A DNA stretch of 23,701 bases from an uncultured Peptococcaceae bacterium. Its GTDB lineage: Bacteria > Bacillota > Desulfitobacteriia > Desulfitobacteriales > Syntrophobotulaceae. The translations under genes were made by a program, and so were the position numbers. Below are positions 15,711 to 22,341 of the stretch, piece by piece (within the stretch, counting starts at the first letter, position 1; each line of letters opens with the position of its first letter). The DNA lies in assembly GCA_937892995.1 (NCBI GenBank), contig CALBJS010000197.1, forward strand, positions 1-23,701. Reading direction: 5' to 3'. The notes beneath the pieces are model-generated. The model was not told the DNA's origin and did not search any database. It saw nothing but the letters and a program-made list of their open reading frames with translations.

Positions 15711-16675
15711 TCATAATTATTGGCCCAACAGCTGTAGGCAAGAGTGCCTTGGCTGTAGAATTAGCCCTAAAACTTAATGGAGAAATTATTTCCGGAGATT
15801 CAGTACAAGTTTACAAAAAGCTTGATATTGGTTCGGCAAAACCAACTGCAGCTGAACAAAAAGGAGTTCCACACCATCTTATAGATTTTCTAGATCTGAC
15901 TGAAGTCTTTACTGTTGCTCGTTTTCAATCTCTTGCCCGGGAACTCGTAACCGCTATCAAATCAAGAGGTAAAGTCCCCATCGTTGTTGGTGGCACCGGA
16001 TTATATATCCGTTCGATCCTAGATGACTTTACCTTTCCCGAGGAAGGTTCGGATATTATCAAGACAAAATGGCTCAATTACGTTAGAAATCATGGCAATA
16101 AAGAATTATATAAAATATTAATGAAATACGACCCAGTCTCTGCCGAAAAACTTCACTCCAATGATACTACAAGGATAATAAGAGCTTTAGAAGTTTTCGA
16201 AATCACCGGTAAGACTTTATCAGAGCAGCGTTCATATGGCGAAAAAAACTACTCAACCTTAGATGAATCTGTCGTTTATATAGGATTAAATGCTCCAAGA
16301 GAAGTTATTTATCAACGTATTAATGAGCGTTGCCTAGAGATGGTAAGATGTGGTATTATTGACGAAGTTGCTGACTTATTGCGTGAAGGCTACTCTCCAA
16401 AGCTTAAATCCCTTCAAAGTATTGGTTATAGACATGTTCTGTATTATCTTAAGGGTATGGTAACGATGGATGAGATGCTTCGTTTATTTAAGAGAGACAC
16501 TCGGAGATTTGCTAAAAGGCAATTAACTTGGTTTAGGAGGGATCCCAGAATAAGATGGTATGATATATTGAATAGTTCAATAAGCAGTATTCAAAATGAT
16601 ATTATCGATATTATCGATACTTGCGGAGACTTTCAAACTCGTGTACAATTATATAATAATATAAATAAATGGTGA
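15698..16675 (+). CDS. miaA: tRNA dimethylallyltransferase MiaA
   Basis: MiaA transfers a dimethylallyl group to N6 of A37 in tRNA, making i6A, the substrate of MiaB, which is encoded at 4350. The P-loop is G9-P-T-A-V-G-K15-S16. SGDSVQVYKKLDIGSAKP and VVGGTGLYIRSI are hallmark motifs, and the C-terminal RRFAKRQLTWFRRD is also typical. The length of 325 is normal. The start is TTG 15698, with AAGGGGG at 15683-15689 eight bases upstream, inside the methyltransferase gene. Near the C-terminus a short direct repeat of ATTATCGAT encodes DIIDIID, probably harmless. hfq follows after 13 bases, as in B. subtilis. Confidence 0.97.
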   Translation: MQPLIIIIGPTAVGKSALAVELALKLNGEIISGDSVQVYKKLDIGSAKPTAAEQKGVPHHLIDFLDLTEVFTVARFQSLARELVTAIKSRGKVPIVVGGTGLYIRSILDDFTFPEEGSDIIKTKWLNYVRNHGNKELYKILMKYDPVSAEKLHSNDTTRIIRALEVFEITGKTLSEQRSYGEKNYSTLDESVVYIGLNAPREVIYQRINERCLEMVRCGIIDEVADLLREGYSPKLKSLQSIGYRHVLYYLKGMVTMDEMLRLFKRDTRRFAKRQLTWFRRDPRIRWYDILNSSISSIQNDIIDIIDTCGDFQTRVQLYNNINKW

Positions 16676-16688
16676 TGGAGGTAAATAT

Positions 16689-16934
16689 ATGAACAAATCA
16701 CCTATAAACCTGCAGGATCTCTTTTTAAACCAAATCCGTAAGGAAAGCATACCGGTTACTATCTATTTAGTAAATGGGTTTCAACTTAAAGGTTTAGTTA
16801 AAGGTTTTGATAACTTTACAGTAATTATAGAATTTGAAGGCAAACAACAGATGGTCTATAAACATGCTATTTCTACGATAATGCCTTTAAGACAAATAAA
16901 TCTAAATGCTGGGTCTGTTGATGCTGGCGACTAA
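16689..16934 (+). CDS. hfq: RNA chaperone Hfq
   Basis: An 81-residue Sm-like protein forming a hexameric ring that binds small RNAs and A-rich or U-rich RNA. The Sm1 motif (VTIYLVNGFQLKGLVKGFDNF) spans about residues 23-43 and the Sm2 region contains YKHAISTI. The N-terminal NLQDLFLNQIR matches the helix that contacts RNA. GGAGG at 16677-16681, seven bases before ATG 16689, fixes the start. The miaA-hfq order and the 13-base gap indicate one operon, closed by the terminator at 16969. Confidence 0.97.
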   Translation: MNKSPINLQDLFLNQIRKESIPVTIYLVNGFQLKGLVKGFDNFTVIIEFEGKQQMVYKHAISTIMPLRQINLNAGSVDAGD

Positions 16935-16968
16935 TTCTGAGTGATTTTTATAGTCTTTTTATTTACAG

Positions 16969-17003
16969 CTGGTCAGGGTTACTTTTTACCATGGCCAGTT
17001 TTT
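16969..17003 (+). terminator. Rho-independent terminator after hfq
   Basis: CTGGTCA at 16969-16975 pairs with TGGCCAG at 16992-16998 with one G-T wobble. GGT at 16977 and ACC at 16988 extend the stem past a G/A mismatch. TTTTT follows at 16999-17003. Confidence 0.75.
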
Positions 17004-17105
17004 ACGTATAGGATAATCGAGACATCCTCAACATCCTCGTCTGAGTACCTATGACAACTTTTTTGGGGACACTTTTTTAAGATTACAGCGTATAGTATAA
17101 AATGA

Positions 17106-17127
17106 CGGGGGTGTTTCGGGGGTGTTT
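17106..17127 (+). repeat. Tandem 11-bp repeat at the SpoVK-like gene's ribosome site
   Basis: CGGGGGTGTTT occurs twice in direct succession, at 17106-17116 and 17117-17127, ending five bases before ATG 17133. Each copy contains a G-rich stretch; the second could serve as a weak ribosome binding site. Just upstream, ACTTTTTT at 17057 and again at 17071 flank GGGGAC. TATAGTATAA near 17091 may be a -10, but I cannot assign a sigma factor. Confidence 0.7.
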
Positions 17128-17132
17128 AATTT

Positions 17133-18089
17133 ATGTCCATTAAAATTTCATTTAGGAATAATTTGCCTCCATTAATACGCAGATCACTACCGAGTGCTGA
17201 GAATCAATATTTTAAAAGCATTACTAAACCTTTACAGAAGAAAGAATCAGCTTCCCAGAACAATTACAATCCTAGACAAAAAGTAGAAGAGATTCTTAAA
17301 GAAATGAATGACATGGTAGGCTTAAAGATGGTAAAAAAATTTATCATTGAATTACAGGCCTTTGTAGAAATTCAAAAGAAACGTGAAAAAGAAAACCTGG
17401 TCACGGAGCCCTTAGTCCTACATATGATTTTTAGCGGAAATCCGGGTTCTGGCAAGACAACGGTAGCTAGATTGATAGGTAAATTATTTAAAGAAATGGG
17501 AGTATTACAAAAGGGTCATATCATTGAATGTGAAAGAGCAGACCTAGTCGGTGAATATATCGGGCATACGGCTAATAAAACTAGGGAGATGGTAAAAAAG
17601 GCTCTCGGCGGAGTATTGTTTATTGACGAAGCCTATTCTTTGGCTAGGGGAGGGGAAAAGGACTTTGGCAAAGAAGCTATTGACTCCTTAGTCAAAGCAA
17701 TGGAAGATCATAAAGAGAACCTGATATTAATCCTGGCAGGATATAGAATTGAAATGGATAACTTTATCCAGACTAATCCCGGTCTAAAATCTCGTTTCCC
17801 AATACATATTAGTTTTCCAGATTACTCGATTGATGAGTTAATGGCTATCGGTGAATTAATGCTCACCAAACGACAATACGAATTTTCACCAGAATCTAAA
17901 ATAGCTTTTAAAAAAATGTTCCTAAACATGGGTTCATTCCACCCCTATTCAGGTAATGCCCGGATGGTAAGGAATATCATCGAGAAAACAATACGCAAGC
18001 AGGCAGTAAGACTGTATAGTGAACCAAATCCATCCCGTGAAGATTTGATACGCATAGAAGCCGTTGATTTATGTAACGATGATATCTAG
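17133..18089 (+). CDS. spoVK: SpoVK-like (CbbX family) AAA+ ATPase
   Basis: An AAA+ protein of the CbbX/SpoVK group; SpoVK is needed for spore maturation in B. subtilis. Walker A is GNPGSGKT at 102-109. Walker B is VLFIDEAYSL at 161-170 with D165 and E166. The AGYRIEMDNF segment, GLKSRFP with its arginine, and the C-terminal SGNARMVRNI typical of CbbX-like proteins follow. The length of 318 is normal. B. subtilis has spoVK close to a YnbB-type gene, separated by hflX; here the YnbB-like gene follows directly and hflX is absent. The start lies after the G-rich tandem repeat; its ribosome site is not of the usual AGGAGG form. The stop codon lies in a 12-bp triplicated repeat. Confidence 0.9.
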   Translation: MSIKISFRNNLPPLIRRSLPSAENQYFKSITKPLQKKESASQNNYNPRQKVEEILKEMNDMVGLKMVKKFIIELQAFVEIQKKREKENLVTEPLVLHMIFSGNPGSGKTTVARLIGKLFKEMGVLQKGHIIECERADLVGEYIGHTANKTREMVKKALGGVLFIDEAYSLARGGEKDFGKEAIDSLVKAMEDHKENLILILAGYRIEMDNFIQTNPGLKSRFPIHISFPDYSIDELMAIGELMLTKRQYEFSPESKIAFKKMFLNMGSFHPYSGNARMVRNIIEKTIRKQAVRLYSEPNPSREDLIRIEAVDLCNDDI

Positions 18090-18114
18090 AATGATATCTG
18101 GAATAATATCTAGA
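18079..18114 (+). repeat. Triplicated 12-bp tandem repeat over the SpoVK-like stop codon
   Basis: Three adjacent units read ATGATATCTAGA (18079-18090), ATGATATCTGGA (18091-18102) and ATAATATCTAGA (18103-18114). The first contains the stop codon TAG at 18087-18089. Because the unit is 12 bases the frame is preserved: the same position in units two and three reads TGG and TAG. Confidence 0.9.
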
Positions 18115-18160
18115 AAGATTCCTTATAGCTATATATAATATTTATATGGAGGATTTAGCC

Positions 18161-19420
18161 TTGCATTATTCAAAATTACCCACCATAATAAGCGAAGCCT
18201 TAGTTTATGCTGAAAAAGTATTAGAGAAGCAGAATCAGGTGATAAACCAGATTGCCGAAAAGAATCATCAAAAAGTGTTAAAAGCTTTTCAAGATGCAAA
18301 GGTTTCAACCTATCATCTAACTGGAACCACCGGATACGGAATGGGGGATTCCGGCAGGGATACTCTTGATAAGGTTACGGCCACAATCATGGGGACTGAA
18401 AAAGCTATTATCAGGCATCAATTTGTATCGGGAACTCATGCCATAGCTTCAGCCTTATTTGGAGTACTAAGACCAGGCGATCATTTTATTTCGGTTTCGG
18501 GCCTACCCTATGACACCTTACAGCAAGTAATAGGGATGAACGAGCAACTCCCAGGAAGTTTAGCAGATCTAGGGGTCACTTTTGATATCCTGCCTTTAGA
18601 CCATGAGAATAGAATTCAATGTAGACTATTAGATCAATTGGTTACTTCTAAGACAAAATTATTTATTCTCCAACGTTCCAAAGGATATGAATGGAGAAAT
18701 TCCCTTAGGATTTCTCAGATAGAAGAATTCGTAAAATATGCTAAAAGCAACTATCCCGGGATTGATATTTTTGTAGATAATTGTTACGGAGAACTCGTGG
18801 AACATAAAGAGCCAGGACATGTTGGTGTTGATTTATTAGCCGGCTCTTTAATAAAAAACTTAGGTGGAACTCTGGCTCCAACTGGAGGATATATTGCAGG
18901 AAGAGCGGATTTAGTACAAAAGGCTGCCAACAGATTTACTGCCCCGGGTATCAGCTCCGACATAGGAGCGACGTTAGATAATCTGAGACTATTGTACCAA
19001 GGATTGTTTTTTAGTCCCTTAACTGTAAGCGAAGCTTTGAAGGGTGCTGTTTTTTCTGCAGCTTTTTGGCAGAAGCTTGGCTTTGAGGTTCATCCTGAAC
19101 CACAGGATCAGAGGACAGATATTATCCAAGCCGTTAAACTAAAATCAAAAGAAAAGATGATAGCTTTTTGCCAAGGACTGCAGAATGGTTCACCTATTGA
19201 TTCCCATGTCTTGCCTCTTCCTTCAGAAATGCCAGGTTATATCGATGAAGTTATAATGGCAGGTGGGACATTTATCCAAGGAGCAACTAGCGAATTTTCG
19301 GCAGATGGGCCTTTAAGGGAGCCTTACGCCGTTTATATGCAGGGAGCAATTTCTCATATCTATGTGAAAAATGCCAATATTTATGCTGCTCTCAAACTTA
19401 AGGAGAAGGATCTGCTATAA
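18161..19420 (+). CDS. YnbB-like PLP-dependent protein (methionine gamma-lyase/aluminium-resistance family)
   Basis: A fold-type I PLP enzyme of the family called 'aluminium resistance protein' or methionine gamma-lyase family, YnbB in B. subtilis; the true reaction is not settled. The PLP-binding lysine is about K232 in GSLIKNLGGTLAPTGGYIAG, with FVDNCYGELVE providing the cofactor-contacting aspartate just before it. GTTGYGMGDSGRDTLD near residue 50 is a hallmark of the family. The TTG at 18161 is chosen because GGAGG at 18148-18152 lies eight bases before it. An in-frame ATG at 18146 overlaps that GGAGG and has no site of its own. The length of 419 is normal. The gene follows the SpoVK-like ATPase and precedes lepB by 27 bases. 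Confidence 0.9.
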   Translation: MHYSKLPTIISEALVYAEKVLEKQNQVINQIAEKNHQKVLKAFQDAKVSTYHLTGTTGYGMGDSGRDTLDKVTATIMGTEKAIIRHQFVSGTHAIASALFGVLRPGDHFISVSGLPYDTLQQVIGMNEQLPGSLADLGVTFDILPLDHENRIQCRLLDQLVTSKTKLFILQRSKGYEWRNSLRISQIEEFVKYAKSNYPGIDIFVDNCYGELVEHKEPGHVGVDLLAGSLIKNLGGTLAPTGGYIAGRADLVQKAANRFTAPGISSDIGATLDNLRLLYQGLFFSPLTVSEALKGAVFSAAFWQKLGFEVHPEPQDQRTDIIQAVKLKSKEKMIAFCQGLQNGSPIDSHVLPLPSEMPGYIDEVIMAGGTFIQGATSEFSADGPLREPYAVYMQGAISHIYVKNANIYAALKLKEKDLL

Positions 19421-19447
19421 ATAGATGCAAGTAAGGATGTTCTAAAT

Positions 19448-19966
19448 TTGAGTTCGAGGAGTAAATCAAAATTTTTAATTGAATTGTTAGAAGTTATAAT
19501 TATAGTTTTTGCTCTATCTTGGTTTTCTAAGACCTTTATCTTTGGTTTTGCCCAGATGCCAGATGACAGCATGCTTCCCACGCTTGGGGTAAATAACCAC
19601 ATACTTGTAGATAAGTGCTTTTATAAAAACACTCGAACATTAAAAAGAGGGGATATAGTTGTATTCCTTACTGATAACAACCAGAATGAAAATATTAAAA
19701 GGCTAATCGGACTTGCAGGAGATAAGATAGAGATTAGAAATGGTTTTACCTATGTCAATGATAAACCTCTTTATGAACCATATGCCCATATTCCTATTAC
19801 TAACCAATTTAAGCCTATAATTGTACCAGATGATCACATCTTTGTACTTAACGATAACAGAACCGCAAAAGATGATTCTAGGCTAACAGGCAGTATCCCT
19901 AAAGAGAATCTTGTTGGTAAAGCAGTGCTTTGTTATTGGCCTTGGCCCAGAATAAAAAGCTTATAA
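19448..19966 (+). CDS. lepB: Type I signal peptidase
   Basis: Cleaves signal peptides from exported proteins at the outer face of the membrane. One N-terminal membrane segment (about residues 10-33) is followed by the catalytic serine S41 in DDSMLPTL and the general-base lysine K84 in IKRLIGLAGD. The C-terminal box NDNRTAKDDSRLTGSI is close to the canonical GDNRxxSxDSR. Residues before the serine are MPDD, where most family members have small residues such as GxSM. The 172-residue size is typical for Gram-positive SipS-type enzymes. The TTG 19448 start, with AAGGAT at 19433-19438, is the only start that keeps the anchor. Bacteria of this kind usually have several such genes, so this is one paralogue. 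Confidence 0.93.
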   Translation: MSSRSKSKFLIELLEVIIIVFALSWFSKTFIFGFAQMPDDSMLPTLGVNNHILVDKCFYKNTRTLKRGDIVVFLTDNNQNENIKRLIGLAGDKIEIRNGFTYVNDKPLYEPYAHIPITNQFKPIIVPDDHIFVLNDNRTAKDDSRLTGSIPKENLVGKAVLCYWPWPRIKSL

Positions 19967-20040
19967 ATATGAGAATTAAATTAACAATTTTAAAAATACT
20001 TTTTGAATTTAAATTTTATTTATGGTTTGAATAGAATATA

Positions 20041-20046
20041 TATAAT
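20041..20046 (+). promoter_or_regulatory. Possible -10 element upstream of ddl
   Basis: A perfect TATAAT lies 27 bases before the ddl start in a very AT-rich 107-base gap. There is no convincing -35 at 17 bases; TTGAAT at 20003 is too far away. It is a candidate only, since AT-rich sequence gives such matches by chance. Confidence 0.3.
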
Positions 20047-20073
20047 TAACCTAGGAAAGGGAGAACCAGAAAA

Positions 20074-21168
20074 ATGAAAGAAAAGATTAAAGTGTTAGTT
20101 ATTTTTGGTGGTCAATCAGGAGAGCATGAAGTATCAGTTATATCTGCTGATTCAGTAATTAAAGCCCTAAATATAGAAAAATATGAAGTCCATACCATAG
20201 GAATTACTAAAGAAGGCCTCTGGTATTGGGGGGTAAAACCAGAAGAGTGGAAAGAACAAAAAGACCAAATATTGCCTCATCATAAACAAGTGACTCTAGT
20301 TCTTAATCCTCAAGATCCAAAATTTATGACCGTGGACGGAAGCAACCTACCTGATAATGGGAAATGTGATATTATTTTTCCTGTAATGCATGGTCCTAAA
20401 GGGGAAGACGGGACTATCCAAGGACTTTTCGAAATGGCCGGATTACCCTATGTAGGCTCAGGAGTATTAGGTTCATCTCTCGGAATGGATAAAGATAAAA
20501 TGAAGGCCGTCTTTAAAGAAGCAGGCCTTCCGATTGTACCTCATTTGACAATCTTGCGGAATGAACTTTCTATAAACCTAAAAGAGATAGTTGAAAATAT
20601 TGCCATATACATTGGTTACCCTTGTTTTATTAAACCAGCCAATCTAGGATCAAGTGTTGGTATCTCCAAAGCAGAAAACCAAGAGCAATTAATTATGGCC
20701 TTAGAATATGCGGCTAAATTTGATCGTAAAATTGTCATAGAAAAAGGAGTAAAAGCTAGAGAAATTGAGTTAAGTGTCCTCGGAAATGATCTTACTAAAG
20801 CTTCCGTTCCCGGCGAAATCGTTCCGAGTAAAGAATTCTATGATTATGATGCTAAATACATCGACACTGGTTCAAAACTTATTATCCCAGCCAAATTAAA
20901 TAATATCGTCAGTAAACAGCTCCAAGATTACGCCAAGAAAGCTTTCTCTGCTGTTGGGGCGTCGGGGCTGGGAAGAGTGGACTTCTTTGTTACAGAAGAT
21001 GAGAGAGTCTTTGTTAATGAAATTAACACCATGCCAGGTTTCACACAGATATCAATGTATCCCAAGCTTTGGGAAGCCAGCGGTTTAGCATATCCTGCTC
21101 TACTAGATGAGTTGATTAAACTTGGCTTTGAAAAATTCAAGGATGATAGCAACAGGAGACTTTCTTAA
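20074..21168 (+). CDS. ddl: D-alanine--D-alanine ligase
   Basis: An ATP-grasp enzyme joining two D-alanines for the peptidoglycan stem peptide in the cytosol. IFGGQSGEHEVSVISA, HGPKGEDGTIQG, IKPANLGSSVGISK, GRVDFFV and NEINTMPGFT are Ddl signatures in the correct order. The omega-loop stretch YDYDAKYID has the tyrosine usual for D-Ala-D-Ala ligases, so a D-Ala-D-Lac (vancomycin-resistance type) enzyme is unlikely. The length of 364 is normal. AAAGGGAGA upstream supports ATG 20074. The gene ends four bases from the stop of convergent lexA, leaving no room for a terminator between them. Confidence 0.97.
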   Translation: MKEKIKVLVIFGGQSGEHEVSVISADSVIKALNIEKYEVHTIGITKEGLWYWGVKPEEWKEQKDQILPHHKQVTLVLNPQDPKFMTVDGSNLPDNGKCDIIFPVMHGPKGEDGTIQGLFEMAGLPYVGSGVLGSSLGMDKDKMKAVFKEAGLPIVPHLTILRNELSINLKEIVENIAIYIGYPCFIKPANLGSSVGISKAENQEQLIMALEYAAKFDRKIVIEKGVKAREIELSVLGNDLTKASVPGEIVPSKEFYDYDAKYIDTGSKLIIPAKLNNIVSKQLQDYAKKAFSAVGASGLGRVDFFVTEDERVFVNEINTMPGFTQISMYPKLWEASGLAYPALLDELIKLGFEKFKDDSNRRLS

Positions 21169-21172
21169 AAAA

Positions 21173-21787
21173 TTATACTATCGTCCTGAATACACCGATT
21201 ACTTTACCTAGTATTGATGCATTATGTGTATAGATTGGATCCATATATTGATTCTCGGGTTGAAGTCTAATCAAATTATCCTCCTTATAAAACCGTTTGA
21301 CCGTCGCTTCATCTTCTAGTAATGCAACCACAATATCTCCATTATTAGCTGTTTGTTGCTGTCTAACAAGTATTAAATCAGCATCCAAGATTCCGGCTTC
21401 AATCATACTTTCACCATGAACTTTTAACATGAAAACCGAATCAGACTTTACCATTTCGTAAGGAACAGGAAAGGAGTCTTCAATGTTCTCCATAGCTAAG
21501 ATAGGTTCTCCTGCCGTAACCTGACCAACTACCGGTACATGGATAATCTTCCTAGAACTATACTCGCTGGAAGAATCTAGAACTTCGATAGCTCTAGGCT
21601 TAGTGGGATCTCGTCTGATATATCCTTTTTCTTCAAGAATAGTCAAGTGGTTATGGACAGTGGAACTGGATGCTAAACCAACAGATTTACCGATTTCTCT
21701 GACAGATGGGGGATAGCCCTTTAGAGCTATCTCCTTTTTAATTTTATCTAATATTGCTAACTGGCGTGATGAAAGATCAGAAGTCAT
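21173..21787 (-). CDS. lexA: SOS repressor LexA
   Basis: The transcriptional repressor of the DNA-damage response, inactivated by RecA-stimulated self-cleavage. The winged helix-turn-helix covers about residues 1-70 (GYPPSVREIGKSVGLASSSTVHNHL). The cleavage site is A92-G93 in VTAGEP, and the catalytic pair is S127 (HGESM) and K164 (ATVKRF), so it should be self-cleaving. The length of 204 is normal. AGGAGGGAT at 21790-21799 precedes the start on the minus strand. Its promoter has a LexA box over the -35, indicating autorepression. It is transcribed away from yneA, as in B. subtilis. Confidence 0.98.
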   Translation of the reverse strand: MTSDLSSRQLAILDKIKKEIALKGYPPSVREIGKSVGLASSSTVHNHLTILEEKGYIRRDPTKPRAIEVLDSSSEYSSRKIIHVPVVGQVTAGEPILAMENIEDSFPVPYEMVKSDSVFMLKVHGESMIEAGILDADLILVRQQQTANNGDIVVALLEDEATVKRFYKEDNLIRLQPENQYMDPIYTHNASILGKVIGVFRTIV

Positions 21788-21820
21788 TATATCCCTCCTG
21801 AGATATAGTAATTAATTAAA

Positions 21821-21849
21821 ATTGTAACATATATTTGGTAAAAAGCAAA
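21821..21849 (-). promoter_or_regulatory. lexA promoter (extended -10)
   Basis: On the minus strand an extended -10, TGTTACAAT (hexamer at 21821-21826), lies 17 bases from a weak -35, TTTGCT (21844-21849). The -35 overlaps the LexA box at 21846-21859 by four bases, so LexA binding should block RNA polymerase at its own gene. Confidence 0.65.
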
Positions 21850-21859
21850 CTTATGTTCG
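21846..21859. promoter_or_regulatory. LexA box 1 (lexA operator)
   Basis: CAAACTTATGTTCG matches the Gram-positive LexA consensus CGAACnnnnGTTCG at nine of ten defined positions. It overlaps the -35 of the lexA promoter. Confidence 0.85.
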
Positions 21860-21867
21860 ATTAATTA

Positions 21868-21896
21868 TTGACACGAACAATTGTTCGTCTTATAAT
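21868..21896 (+). promoter_or_regulatory. yneA promoter (consensus sigma-A)
   Basis: A perfect TTGACA (21868-21873) and a perfect TATAAT (21891-21896) are separated by exactly 17 bases. The spacer is filled by the perfect LexA box at 21874-21887, so a very strong promoter is predicted to be tightly shut until LexA is cleaved. Confidence 0.95.
21874..21887. promoter_or_regulatory. LexA box 2, perfect palindrome in the yneA promoter spacer
   Basis: CGAACAATTGTTCG matches CGAACnnnnGTTCG at all ten positions and is a perfect palindrome including its centre. It sits between the -35 and -10 of the yneA promoter. Confidence 0.97.
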
Positions 21897-21908
21897 GAAT
21901 ATATTATC

Positions 21909-21922
21909 AGAACATACGTTTG
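21909..21922. promoter_or_regulatory. LexA box 3, downstream of the yneA start of transcription
   Basis: AGAACATACGTTTG matches eight of ten LexA consensus positions. It lies just after the predicted transcription start and just before the AAGGAGG ribosome site of yneA. Centres of boxes 1, 2 and 3 are 28 and 35 bases apart. This is the weakest of the three. Confidence 0.6.
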
Positions 21923-21937
21923 TAAGGAGGGATAATT

Positions 21938-22243
21938 ATGATTGTTTATCTCAGAGCCACCATCAGGAAGGGACATTTAAAACTAATTATAGCAGGATTA
22001 GCCTTAATGTTTCTAGCACTTCACTTCTTATCTTTGATTATCTTCCCTAACTCTATCCAACCTATTGATTTTACCTATGAGCAAATTACAGTACAAAAAG
22101 GGGATACCTTATGGGGACTAGCAGCCAAGACTAATAGTGATATAGATACAAATGCCTTGGTGAGTAGAACCATGAGGTATAATAATTTAAGGAGTACGTA
22201 CATTCAGCCAGGACAAGTGATCTATGTAGCGGTGAAATTATAA
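21938..22243 (+). CDS. yneA: SOS-induced cell division suppressor YneA
   Basis: YneA halts cell division during DNA damage by acting on the septum at the membrane/wall interface. The 101-residue protein has one N-terminal membrane segment at about residues 14-37 and a C-terminal LysM-type domain from about 45 (ITVQKGDTLWGLAAK to IQPGQVIYV). This layout and size match B. subtilis YneA (about 105 residues). Location divergent from lexA, with the LexA-controlled consensus promoter, makes the assignment strong even though sequence conservation in this family is low. AAGGAGG at 21924-21930 supports ATG 21938. Confidence 0.93.
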   Translation: MIVYLRATIRKGHLKLIIAGLALMFLALHFLSLIIFPNSIQPIDFTYEQITVQKGDTLWGLAAKTNSDIDTNALVSRTMRYNNLRSTYIQPGQVIYVAVKL

Positions 22244-22341
22244 AAAAATTATACTTGAAGTTCATTGAGGCATTAATTTCATTAGTCTTAGGTAATATGT
22301 AGAACAATCCTCATATATAATCAATATGGGGGTCGTTGTTC

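Noticed and set aside
20074..21168. D-Ala-D-Lac ligase linked to glycopeptide resistance
   Set aside because: The omega-loop tyrosine pattern DYDAKY fits D-Ala-D-Ala ligases, and no vanH/vanX-like genes are nearby.
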